Shown piece by piece: positions 57,377 through 64,000 of a stretch of DNA of 64,000 nt (within the stretch, counting starts at the first letter, position 1; each line of letters opens with the position of its first letter). Both the position numbers and the translations under genes were made by a program. The DNA comes from Rhodanobacter sp. C03 (GTDB lineage: Bacteria; Pseudomonadota; Gammaproteobacteria; Xanthomonadales; Rhodanobacteraceae), in contig NZ_MUNT01000005.1 of NCBI RefSeq assembly GCF_002001175.1, positions 124,001 through 188,000 on the forward strand, read 5' to 3'. Under the pieces are notes generated by a model that was given only the letters and a program-made list of their open reading frames with translations, was not told the DNA's origin and searched no databases.

Positions 57377-57781
57377 TTACTCGGCGGCGGCAGCGGCGGC
57401 AGCGGCCTTCGCACTGGCCTTGGCGGCAGCGGCAGCGGCGACGTCTTCCTTGATGCGGGCAGCCTTGCCTTCCAGGCCACGCAGGTAATACAGCTTGGCG
57501 CCACGCACCTTGCCCTTGCGCTTCACCGTCAGCGAATCGATCGCCTGACTATGCGCCTGGAACACGCGCTCCACGCCGGTGCCATGTGAAATCTTGCGCA
57601 CGGTGAAGGCCGAATGCAGGCCGCGGCTGCGCTTGGCGATGACAATGCCCTCGAACGCCTGCACGCGCTCGCGGTTGCCTTCCTTCACCTTGACGTTGAC
57701 CACAACGGTGTCGCCGGGGCTGAATTCCGGCAACTGGCGGGTGATCTGCTCGGATTCGAACTGTTCAATGATCTTGTTCAT
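57377..57781 (-). CDS. rplS: 50S ribosomal protein L19
   Basis: 134 residues. Core '[20 protein letters not shown]', '[20 protein letters not shown]' and [19 protein letters not shown] are L19. The last about 20 residues are an Ala-rich tail ([18 protein letters not shown]) beyond the usual 115-residue core. Last gene of the conserved rpsP-rimM-trmD-rplS group. Confidence 0.96.
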   Translation of the reverse strand: MNKIIEQFESEQITRQLPEFSPGDTVVVNVKVKEGNRERVQAFEGIVIAKRSRGLHSAFTVRKISHGTGVERVFQAHSQAIDSLTVKRKGKVRGAKLYYLRGLEGKAARIKEDVAAAAAAKASAKAAAAAAAAE

Positions 57782-57825
57782 GGCGCACCTGTCGGTTCAC
57801 TTTAGCGATATCAATGCTGCGGTCG

Positions 57826-58599
57826 TCATTCGGCCGCATCGTCTTGCCGCAACCGCTCCTGTTGAGCATGTTCACGGCGGAATTCATCCAGCAAGGCCCG
57901 GGATTTCGCATCCAGCCCATGCTGTGACAACAAGTCCGGGCGACGCAACCAGGTTCGTCCCAGCGATTGCTTGAGGCGCCAGCGGGCGATCGCCGCATGG
58001 TCACCGGACAGCAACACCTCCGGTACATCACCCAGCGCATCGTGCACCGGTTTTCCATAATGCGGACAATCCAGCAGGCCATCCGAGAATGAATCCTGCT
58101 CGGCCGACTGCGCGTCGTTCAACGCACCGTCCTGCAAGCGTCCCACTGCATCGATGATCACCGCAGCGGCCAGCTCACCGCCGGACAGCACATAATCGCC
58201 GATGGAAAGCTCCTCGTCGACCTCGTGAGCCAGCAGACGCTCGTCCACACCTTCGTAACGTCCGCAGAGCAAGGCGATGCGCGGCCGTTTCGCCAGCGCT
58301 TCCACCCGTCCCTGCGTCAGCCGCGCTCCCTGCGGACTGAGATAAATCAGATGCACCGGTTCCGGTACGGCGTCACGCATGGCCTCCAGGGTCGTGCGCA
58401 ACGGTTCAATCATCATCACCATGCCGGGACCGCCGCCATACGAGCTGCTGTCCACGCTGCGGTGCTTGTCGGTGGCGTAGTCGCGCGGATTCCAGGTTTC
58501 CACCTGCAGCAACTCGCGTTGCTGCGCGCGTCCCACCACACCGACAGCAGCACACTGGCGCACGAAGTCGGGAAACAAGGTGACTACGTCGATGCGCAT
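57826..58599 (-). CDS. trmD: tRNA (guanine37-N1)-methyltransferase
   Basis: 257 residues from ATG 58599 ([16 protein letters not shown]). SPOUT trefoil-knot enzyme: [13 protein letters not shown], '[14 protein letters not shown]', '[20 protein letters not shown]'. Methylates G37 of tRNAs reading CNN codons to prevent frameshifting. Confidence 0.97.
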   Translation of the reverse strand: MRIDVVTLFPDFVRQCAAVGVVGRAQQRELLQVETWNPRDYATDKHRSVDSSSYGGGPGMVMMIEPLRTTLEAMRDAVPEPVHLIYLSPQGARLTQGRVEALAKRPRIALLCGRYEGVDERLLAHEVDEELSIGDYVLSGGELAAAVIIDAVGRLQDGALNDAQSAEQDSFSDGLLDCPHYGKPVHDALGDVPEVLLSGDHAAIARWRLKQSLGRTWLRRPDLLSQHGLDAKSRALLDEFRREHAQQERLRQDDAAE

Positions 58600-58634
58600 G
58601 AATCCTCAACCCTTTGTCGCGATGCGATGCAACG

Positions 58635-59156
58635 TCAGAATTCAGGATCCCAGTCCACCACCATGCGCCCTGCGGACAAGTCCACCGAACGCACATACGA
58701 ACCCTGGATGAAAGGAATCAGCCGCTCGCGCTCGCCGTCCCTCACTACCACGACGTCGTTGGCACCGGTGGCGAACAGGTGACTGACCCGCCCCAGCTTC
58801 ACGTCTTCCGTGGTGACGACCTCAACTCCTTCGAGATCGACCCAGTAATACTCATCCTTCGCGGGAGGGGGCAACTGGTCACGGGTGACATATATGTCAT
58901 GGCCGATCAACGCTGCCGCCTGTTCCCGGTCGTCCACACCGGGCAATTGGGCCACCATGCCCTTACCCTGCGTACGACCCTTCGCTCCCGAGATCTGCGT
59001 CTCCACACCCGGCGCTGCAGTGAGCAGCCACGGCTGGTAGTCGAAGATCCGCATGCGTGGCTCAGCCCAGGATTCGATCTTGAGCCAACCCTGCACACCG
59101 TACAGCCCGACGATGCGCCCGATCAGGACGCGCCGACTGGCTGCTGCAGCACTCAT
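58635..59156 (-). CDS. rimM: 16S rRNA processing protein RimM
   Basis: 173 residues from ATG 59156 (MSAAAASRRVLIGRIVGLYG); the frame to 59246 lies over the rpsP end. N-terminal RimM domain (GVQGWLKIES) and C-terminal PRC-barrel (KDEYYWVDLEGVEVVTTEDV; FIQGSYVRSVDLSAGRMVVD). Helps assemble the 30S head with S19. 35 bases before trmD. Confidence 0.95.
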   Translation of the reverse strand: MSAAAASRRVLIGRIVGLYGVQGWLKIESWAEPRMRIFDYQPWLLTAAPGVETQISGAKGRTQGKGMVAQLPGVDDREQAAALIGHDIYVTRDQLPPPAKDEYYWVDLEGVEVVTTEDVKLGRVSHLFATGANDVVVVRDGERERLIPFIQGSYVRSVDLSAGRMVVDWDPEF

Positions 59157-59167
59157 AAGTGCCGTAC

Positions 59168-59422
59168 TCAGGCAGCCTGCTGCTTGCCGGCTTCCTTCAC
59201 CAGCGCGGCGACCTTGTCGGTCAGCTGGGCGCCCTTGCTGACCCATTCCTTGACGCGCTCGACGTTCAGCTCAAGGCGCTTGTCCTTGCCCGAAGCAACC
59301 GGGTTGTAGTAACCGATGTTCTCGATGTTGCGGCCGTCGCGCTTGCTGCGCTGATCGGTCACGACGACGTGGTAGAACGGACGGCCCTTGGCGCCACCGC
59401 GCGAAAGACGAATCTTGACCAT
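59168..59422 (-). CDS. rpsP: 30S ribosomal protein S16
   Basis: 84 residues from ATG 59422 ([20 protein letters not shown]), the standard S16 start; longer frames upstream are discarded. '[14 protein letters not shown]' is the family core. First ribosomal gene downstream of ffh, 11 bases before rimM. Confidence 0.97.
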   Translation of the reverse strand: MVKIRLSRGGAKGRPFYHVVVTDQRSKRDGRNIENIGYYNPVASGKDKRLELNVERVKEWVSKGAQLTDKVAALVKEAGKQQAA

Positions 59423-59584
59423 GGTAAAACTCCAGAATTGCCGAATGAGCGGCAGGCACACGAGAGACGTGCGCGGTAAACGGGGCATTTTAGCGGTTTT
59501 TCGGAAAAAGGGAATAGGGAATGGGCTTCGAGGGCTTTTGCAGACTCATTGCGATGCATGATCGGCCCAGCATTCCCGGATCGA

Positions 59585-60973
59585 TCAGCGCGGCGGCGGC
59601 AAACCGCCCATGCCACCCATGCCGCCCATACCCTTCATGGCACCGCGCATCTGCCGCATCAGCCCCTTGCTGCCACCCTTGGACAGCTTGGACATCATCT
59701 TTTCCATCTGCATGTACTGCTTGAGCAGGCGGTTGACGTCAGCCGGCTGGGTGCCAGAACCGCGCGCCACGCGGGCACGGCGTGAACCGTTCAGCAGATC
59801 CGGGTGACGGCGTTCTTTCTTGGTCATCGAGTTGATTATCGCGACCATCCGGTTCATCTCACCGTCGTTGACTTTCGACTTGACGCTGTCCGGCAGGTTG
59901 CCCATACCCGGCAGCTTGTCCATCAGGCCGGCCAGACCGCCCATATTGCCCATCTGCTCCAGCTGGTCCTTCATGTCGTTCAGGTCGAAGCGCTTGCCTT
60001 TCATCACCTTCTGGGCGAGTTTCTGCGCCTTCTCCTGATCGACCTTGCGCTCGACTTCCTCGACCAGCGACAGCACGTCGCCCATGCCGAGGATGCGTTG
60101 CGCCAGGCGATCCGGGTGGAACGGCTCCAGCGCGTCGGTCTTCTCGCCAGCGCCGAGGAACTTGATCGGCTTGCCGGTGACATAACGCACCGACAATGCG
60201 GCACCGCCGCGGGCGTCACCGTCGGTCTTGGTCAGGATCACGCCGGTCAGCGGCAACGCCTCGCTGAATGCCTTGGCGGTGTTAGCGGCGTCCTGGCCGG
60301 TCATCGAGTCGACCACGAACAGGGTTTCGACCGGCGTGATCGCGGCGTGCAAGGCCTTGATCTCGGCCATCATCGCCTCGTCCACGTGCAGACGGCCGGC
60401 GGTATCGACGATCAGCACATCGATCACTTCACGACGCGCCGCAGCCACCGCCGCCTTGGCGATGGCGACCGGATCCTGGCCTGCCTCGGACGGGAAGAAC
60501 TTCACCCCGACCTGCTCGGCCAGCGTGCGCAATTGCTCGATCGCCGCCGGACGATAGACGTCGCAGCTGACCACCATCACCTTTTTCTTCTTGCGCTCGG
60601 TCAGCAGGCGCGCCAGCTTGGCCACCGTGGTGGTCTTGCCGGCGCCCTGCAGGCCGGCCATCAGCACCACCGCAGGCGGCGTCTGCGCCAGATTCAATTC
60701 GGTGTTGGCCGTGCCCATCACCACGGTCAGCTCGTCGCTGACCACCTTGACCAGCGCCTGACCCGGCGACAGGCTCTTCATGACGTCCTGGCCGACTGCG
60801 CGCACCTTGATCCGCTGGATCAGCGCCTGCACCACCGGCAGCGCGACGTCCGCTTCCAGCAGCGCGATGCGCACTTCGCGCAACGACTCGCGGATGTTCT
60901 CCTCGGTCAGCCGGCCGCGGCCGCGCAGGCGATTGACAGTGGTGGAAAGACGTTGGCTGAGCGACTCGAACAT
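59585..60973 (-). CDS. ffh: Signal recognition particle protein Ffh
   Basis: 462 residues. NG domain: GLQGAGKTTTVAKLA (G1), DTAGRLHVDE (G3), TKTDGDARGGAAL (G4). M domain after about 300 is Met-rich (KQYMQMEKMMSKLSKG, MRQMRGAMKGMGGMGGMGG). Binds 4.5S RNA and signal sequences of nascent membrane proteins. Divergent from the YpjD-like gene; conserved ffh-rpsP-rimM-trmD-rplS order. Confidence 0.98.
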   Translation of the reverse strand: MFESLSQRLSTTVNRLRGRGRLTEENIRESLREVRIALLEADVALPVVQALIQRIKVRAVGQDVMKSLSPGQALVKVVSDELTVVMGTANTELNLAQTPPAVVLMAGLQGAGKTTTVAKLARLLTERKKKKVMVVSCDVYRPAAIEQLRTLAEQVGVKFFPSEAGQDPVAIAKAAVAAARREVIDVLIVDTAGRLHVDEAMMAEIKALHAAITPVETLFVVDSMTGQDAANTAKAFSEALPLTGVILTKTDGDARGGAALSVRYVTGKPIKFLGAGEKTDALEPFHPDRLAQRILGMGDVLSLVEEVERKVDQEKAQKLAQKVMKGKRFDLNDMKDQLEQMGNMGGLAGLMDKLPGMGNLPDSVKSKVNDGEMNRMVAIINSMTKKERRHPDLLNGSRRARVARGSGTQPADVNRLLKQYMQMEKMMSKLSKGGSKGLMRQMRGAMKGMGGMGGMGGLPPPR

Positions 60974-61069
60974 GACGGAACCGGCAAACAGGAAAGTCCC
61001 TGATTATAGCGGACGGATCGGCCTGCTCCGCATGCACGGCCGCCGGAGCCTGTGCGACACTTCAAGGCT

Positions 61070-61867
61070 ATGGCCATCCACGTCTTTGCCCTGCTCGCCA
61101 TCGTGCTTTATCTTGCCGCCGCCGCAGGGCTGGCACGGCCGCTGCTGAGTGGCGGCCAACCGCTGAACCGACTGGCGCTGGGCGTGGCCGGCGGCGCCGT
61201 ATTGATCCACGCCGGGATCCTGCTCGGCATGCACAGAGGCGCGCTGGATCTGCATTTCTTCGCCGCGCTGTCGCTGGTCGCGTTCGTGGTATCGACACTG
61301 ACCCTGCTGGTGAATCTTTCGCGCCCGGTCGCCGCACTCGGTGTGATCGTATTTCCGCTGACCGCCTTGCTAATCGCGGTGGACAGTTTCCTGGCACCGC
61401 CCACGCTGCCGCTGACGATGGACTGGCAGATCAAGCTGCATGTCACCGTGGCGCTGATCGCGTTCAGCGTGCTGTCGATCGCAACCGTGCTGGCGATCCT
61501 GCTGGCGGTGCAGGAACGCGCGTTGCGCCATCGCCAGTTCGGTCCGTGGCTGCGCGCGCTGCCGCCACTGACGCTGACCGAAACCTTGCTGTTCCGGCTG
61601 ATCGGTGCCGGATTCCTGTTGCTGACACTGACCCTGATCACCGGCGCACTATTCGTCGACAACCTGTTCGGCCAGCATCTGGCGCACAAGACGATCCTGT
61701 CGATCGTGGCGTGGCTGGTGTTCGGTGTGCTGCTGTACGGCCGCTGGCGGCATGGCTGGCGCGGCCAGCAGGCGGTGAACCTGACCCTGATCGGCATGGC
61801 GGTGCTACTGCTCGCCTTCTTCGGCACCAAGGCGGTACTGGAACTGATCCTGCACCGCACCGCCTGA
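61070..61867 (+). CDS. ypjD: Cytochrome c assembly-type inner-membrane protein YpjD (CcsA/HemX-like)
   Basis: 265 residues from ATG 61070 ([18 protein letters not shown]); GTG 61052 with GGAG upstream is an alternative start. Eight or so hydrophobic helices, with conserved His in [20 protein letters not shown] and [20 protein letters not shown] as possible haem ligands of the CcmC/CcsA fold. Its divergent placement next to ffh is the same as for ypjD in E. coli. Exact function in the family is unknown. Confidence 0.85.
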   Translation: MAIHVFALLAIVLYLAAAAGLARPLLSGGQPLNRLALGVAGGAVLIHAGILLGMHRGALDLHFFAALSLVAFVVSTLTLLVNLSRPVAALGVIVFPLTALLIAVDSFLAPPTLPLTMDWQIKLHVTVALIAFSVLSIATVLAILLAVQERALRHRQFGPWLRALPPLTLTETLLFRLIGAGFLLLTLTLITGALFVDNLFGQHLAHKTILSIVAWLVFGVLLYGRWRHGWRGQQAVNLTLIGMAVLLLAFFGTKAVLELILHRTA

Positions 61868-61868
61868 C

Positions 61869-62723
61869 ATGACCACGACCGAATTCGTACTGACGCTGTC
61901 GTGCCCGGATCGCCCGGGCATCTTCGCGGCAGTCTCAGGCCACCTCGCTGCGCGCGGCGACAACGTGCTGGAAGCGCAGCAGTTCGGCGACACCGAAACC
62001 GGGCGCTTCTTCATGCGCCTGGTCTTCCAGCCGCTGCCGTCCGAGATGATGCTGGTCCGCCGGCAGGCGGATTTCAGCGTCATCGCCGGCCCATTCGACA
62101 TGCAGTGGCAGTTGCGTGACCGCAACGAGCGCCATCGTGTACTGCTGCTGGTGTCGAAATTCGACCACTGCCTGGTCGACGTGCTTTATCGCTGGCGCAT
62201 CGGTGAACTGCCGATGGAGATTTCCGGCATCGTCGCCAACCATCCCCGCGAAACCTATCGGCACCTCGATTTCGACGACATCCCGTTCCATTACCTGCCG
62301 GCCGATGCGGCCAGCAAGGATGCCGAGCTGTGGGCGTTGATCCAGCAAAGCCGCACCGACCTGATCGTGCTCGCCCGCTACATGCAGGTGTTGTCCAGCA
62401 CCTTGGCGGCGAAGCTGGCCGGGCGCTGCATCAATATCCACCACTCCTTCCTGCCCGGCTTCAAGGGTGCCCGGCCCTACCATCAGGCACACCGGCGTGG
62501 GGTCAAGCTGATCGGCGCGACCACTCATTTCGTCACCGCCGCGCTGGATGAAGGGCCGATCATCGAGCAGGACATCGAGCGCGTCAGTCACCATCACACC
62601 CCCGAAGACATGATCCGCATCGGCCGCGACATCGAGCGGCGCGTGCTGGCGCGCACCCTGCGGCTCTATCTGGACGATCGCATCCTGCTCAACGGCAACA
62701 AGACCGTGGTGTTCAGCTCGTAA
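61869..62723 (+). CDS. purU: Formyltetrahydrofolate deformylase
   Basis: 284 residues, one base after the ypjD stop. N-terminal ACT domain ([20 protein letters not shown]), then the formyltransferase-like hydrolase with [20 protein letters not shown] (catalytic Asn, His) and [17 protein letters not shown] (catalytic Asp). Releases formate from 10-formyl-THF, balancing one-carbon and purine metabolism. Confidence 0.96.
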   Translation: MTTTEFVLTLSCPDRPGIFAAVSGHLAARGDNVLEAQQFGDTETGRFFMRLVFQPLPSEMMLVRRQADFSVIAGPFDMQWQLRDRNERHRVLLLVSKFDHCLVDVLYRWRIGELPMEISGIVANHPRETYRHLDFDDIPFHYLPADAASKDAELWALIQQSRTDLIVLARYMQVLSSTLAAKLAGRCINIHHSFLPGFKGARPYHQAHRRGVKLIGATTHFVTAALDEGPIIEQDIERVSHHHTPEDMIRIGRDIERRVLARTLRLYLDDRILLNGNKTVVFSS

Positions 62724-62731
62724 GCCAACCC

Positions 62732-64000
62732 TCAGCGACAGGCATCGATCGCCTCGGCCAGTCGCTCCACCCCGATCACCTCCATCTCGCCGACCTTGCC
62801 CTTCTTTGGCGCATTCGCCTTCGGCACGATCGCGCGGCGGAAGCCATGATGCGCGGCCTCCTTCAGACGCTCCTCGCCATTCGGTACCGGGCGAATCTCG
62901 CCGGACAGGCCAACCTCGCCGAACGCCACGGTGTGTTCCGGCAACGGCCGGTCACGCAGCGACGACAACACCGCCAGCAGCACCGGCAGATCGACCGCCG
63001 TCTCCTGCACGCGGATGCCGCCGACCACGTTGACGAACACGTCCTGGTCGTACGCCGCCACGCCGCCATGCCGGTGCAGCACGGCCAGCAGCATGGCCAG
63101 CCGGTTCTGTTCCAGCCCGAGGGTGACGCGGCGCGGATTGCCCAGCGAGGACTGATCCACCAGCGCCTGCACTTCGACCAGCAACGGGCGGGTGCCTTCG
63201 CGCGTCACCATCACCGCGCTGCCCGAGGTGGGACCGCTGTGCGAGGACAGGAAGATCGCCGAGGGATTCGGCACTTCGCGCAGGCCCTTGTCGGACATCG
63301 CGAACACTCCCAGTTCGTTCACCGCGCCGAAGCGGTTCTTGAACGCACGCAGGATGCGGAAGCGGCTGCCGGATTCGCCCTCGAAATACAGCACCGCATC
63401 GACCATGTGCTCGAGCACGCGCGGGCCGGCGATGCCGCCCTCCTTGGTGACATGACCGACCAGGAACACCGAGGTGCCGGTTTCCTTCGCGAAACGGGTG
63501 AGCTTGGCGGCGGACTCACGCACCTGGCTTACCGAACCGGGCGCCGCGGCGAGCAACTCGGTCCAGATCGTCTGGATCGAATCGATCACCAGCACGCGCG
63601 GCCGCGAGGCCATCGCCTGTTCGAGGATGCGTTCGATGCAGGTTTCGGCCAGCGCCTGCAACGGCTCCAATGGAAGGCCCAGCCGTTGTGCGCGCGACGC
63701 CACCTGCGACAGCGACTCTTCACCGGTGACATACACGCTGGGCAGATGCGCGCCCAGCGTGCCGAGCATCTGCAACAGCAAGGTCGACTTGCCGATACCG
63801 GGATCGCCGCCGATCAGCACCACCGAGCCTTGCACCAGACCACCACCGAGTACCCGATCCAGCTCGCCGATGCCGGTCAGCGTGCGCGCCTCGGTGGTCA
63901 ACGCCACTTCGGTCAGCGGCGTGATGCGCGCCACACCGGCGGCGTTGCCCGCGTAGCTGGAACGCTGCGCGCCGACGGACGACATGGCTGCTGACGCCGG
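62732..64000 (-). CDS. radA: DNA repair protein RadA, 5' end cut by window
   Basis: Frame open through ATG 63985 to the window edge (upstream codons P-A-S-A-A with no stop), so the true start and the N-terminal C4 zinc finger of RadA lie outside; the internal ATG at 63985 is probably not the start. Visible: Walker A IGGDPGIGKSTLLLQ, VLVIDSIQT (Walker B), the RadA-specific KNRFG in RAFKNRFGAVNE, and the Lon-protease-like C-terminal domain (VNVVGGIRVQETAVDLPVLL). Acts in branch migration during recombination and in natural transformation. Confidence 0.96.
   Translation of the reverse strand, partial: PASAAMSSVGAQRSSYAGNAAGVARITPLTEVALTTEARTLTGIGELDRVLGGGLVQGSVVLIGGDPGIGKSTLLLQMLGTLGAHLPSVYVTGEESLSQVASRAQRLGLPLEPLQALAETCIERILEQAMASRPRVLVIDSIQTIWTELLAAAPGSVSQVRESAAKLTRFAKETGTSVFLVGHVTKEGGIAGPRVLEHMVDAVLYFEGESGSRFRILRAFKNRFGAVNELGVFAMSDKGLREVPNPSAIFLSSHSGPTSGSAVMVTREGTRPLLVEVQALVDQSSLGNPRRVTLGLEQNRLAMLLAVLHRHGGVAAYDQDVFVNVVGGIRVQETAVDLPVLLAVLSSLRDRPLPEHTVAFGEVGLSGEIRPVPNGEERLKEAAHHGFRRAIVPKANAPKKGKVGEMEVIGVERLAEAIDACR

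Noticed and set aside
59804..61003. 399-codon frame antisense to ffh
   Set aside because: Sense frame is unmistakably Ffh; antisense product is His/Gln/Leu-rich shadow.
62846..63994. 382-codon frame antisense to radA
   Set aside because: Sense frame carries Walker A and KNRFG motifs; antisense frame has no features.

Overview
The window reads as a high-GC gammaproteobacterial chromosome, most likely Xanthomonadales and probably Rhodanobacteraceae (Rhodanobacter/Dyella/Frateuria-like). The basis is the xanthomonad-type arginine pathway (N-acetylornithine carbamoyltransferase plus an ArgB kinase fused to an acetyltransferase domain), a DksA with a long Lys/Ala/Pro-rich N-terminus, a FimX-type c-di-GMP protein, and intergenic GTAGGAGCGGCTTCAGCCGC palindromes. 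This placement is inferred from gene content; no rRNA is present. Both window edges cut genes: pilY1 at the left and radA at the right.

Layout. 1-6.4 kb (minus): minor-pilin operon pilE-fimT-pilV-pilW-pilX-pilY1, mostly with overlapping stops and starts. 6.8-13.4 kb (minus): tRNA-Thr, ispH, lspA, ileS, ribF, with a VapBC-type toxin-antitoxin pair between ribF and ileS. 13.8-15.3 kb (plus): rpsT and a Sel1-repeat secreted protein. 15.4-17.8 kb (minus): feoA-feoB and a small Cys-rich membrane protein under a Fur-box-like site. 17.9-21.8 kb (plus): leucine/isovalerate catabolism liuC-liuD-liuE. 21.8-27.5 kb: secreted amidohydrolase, two acetyltransferases, a YdeI-type protein, two RcnB-like paralogues (minus), a short-chain dehydrogenase and EfpL. 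27.6-32.8 kb (plus): FUSC transporter, ACMS decarboxylase, a small exported protein, kynureninase.

33.0-34.1 kb is the most unusual segment. It holds what looks like an integron gene cassette: an exported protein of unknown function with a well-formed attC site whose R'' box exactly complements the cassette's 5' end. A second cassette-like gene (SnoaL-type) follows without an attC. No integrase is visible in the window.

34.2-43.1 kb (minus): arginine operon argF'-paiB-osmC-argG-argE-argBA-argC-argH plus a DUF6445 gene. 43.4-49.3 kb: glycine-zipper lipoprotein-like protein, cysS, sufE, dksA, yidD, a CSD-DUF1294 fusion and folE2. 49.4-54.0 kb (minus): squalene/phytoene-synthase-like gene, a MupP/Gph phosphatase, ubiG, a YciI-type gene, mtaD and efp. 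54.1-57.3 kb (plus): epmB (EF-P modification) and fimX. 57.4-61.0 kb (minus): the conserved ffh-rpsP-rimM-trmD-rplS cluster. 61.1-62.7 kb (plus): a YpjD-like gene and purU, followed by radA (minus).

Themes that connect distant parts: the minor pilins and FimX both serve type IV pili; EF-P, EpmB and EfpL form a polyproline-stalling relief set; and six palindromic elements of two families (A and B) each lie between two co-oriented genes, never between convergent or divergent ones.
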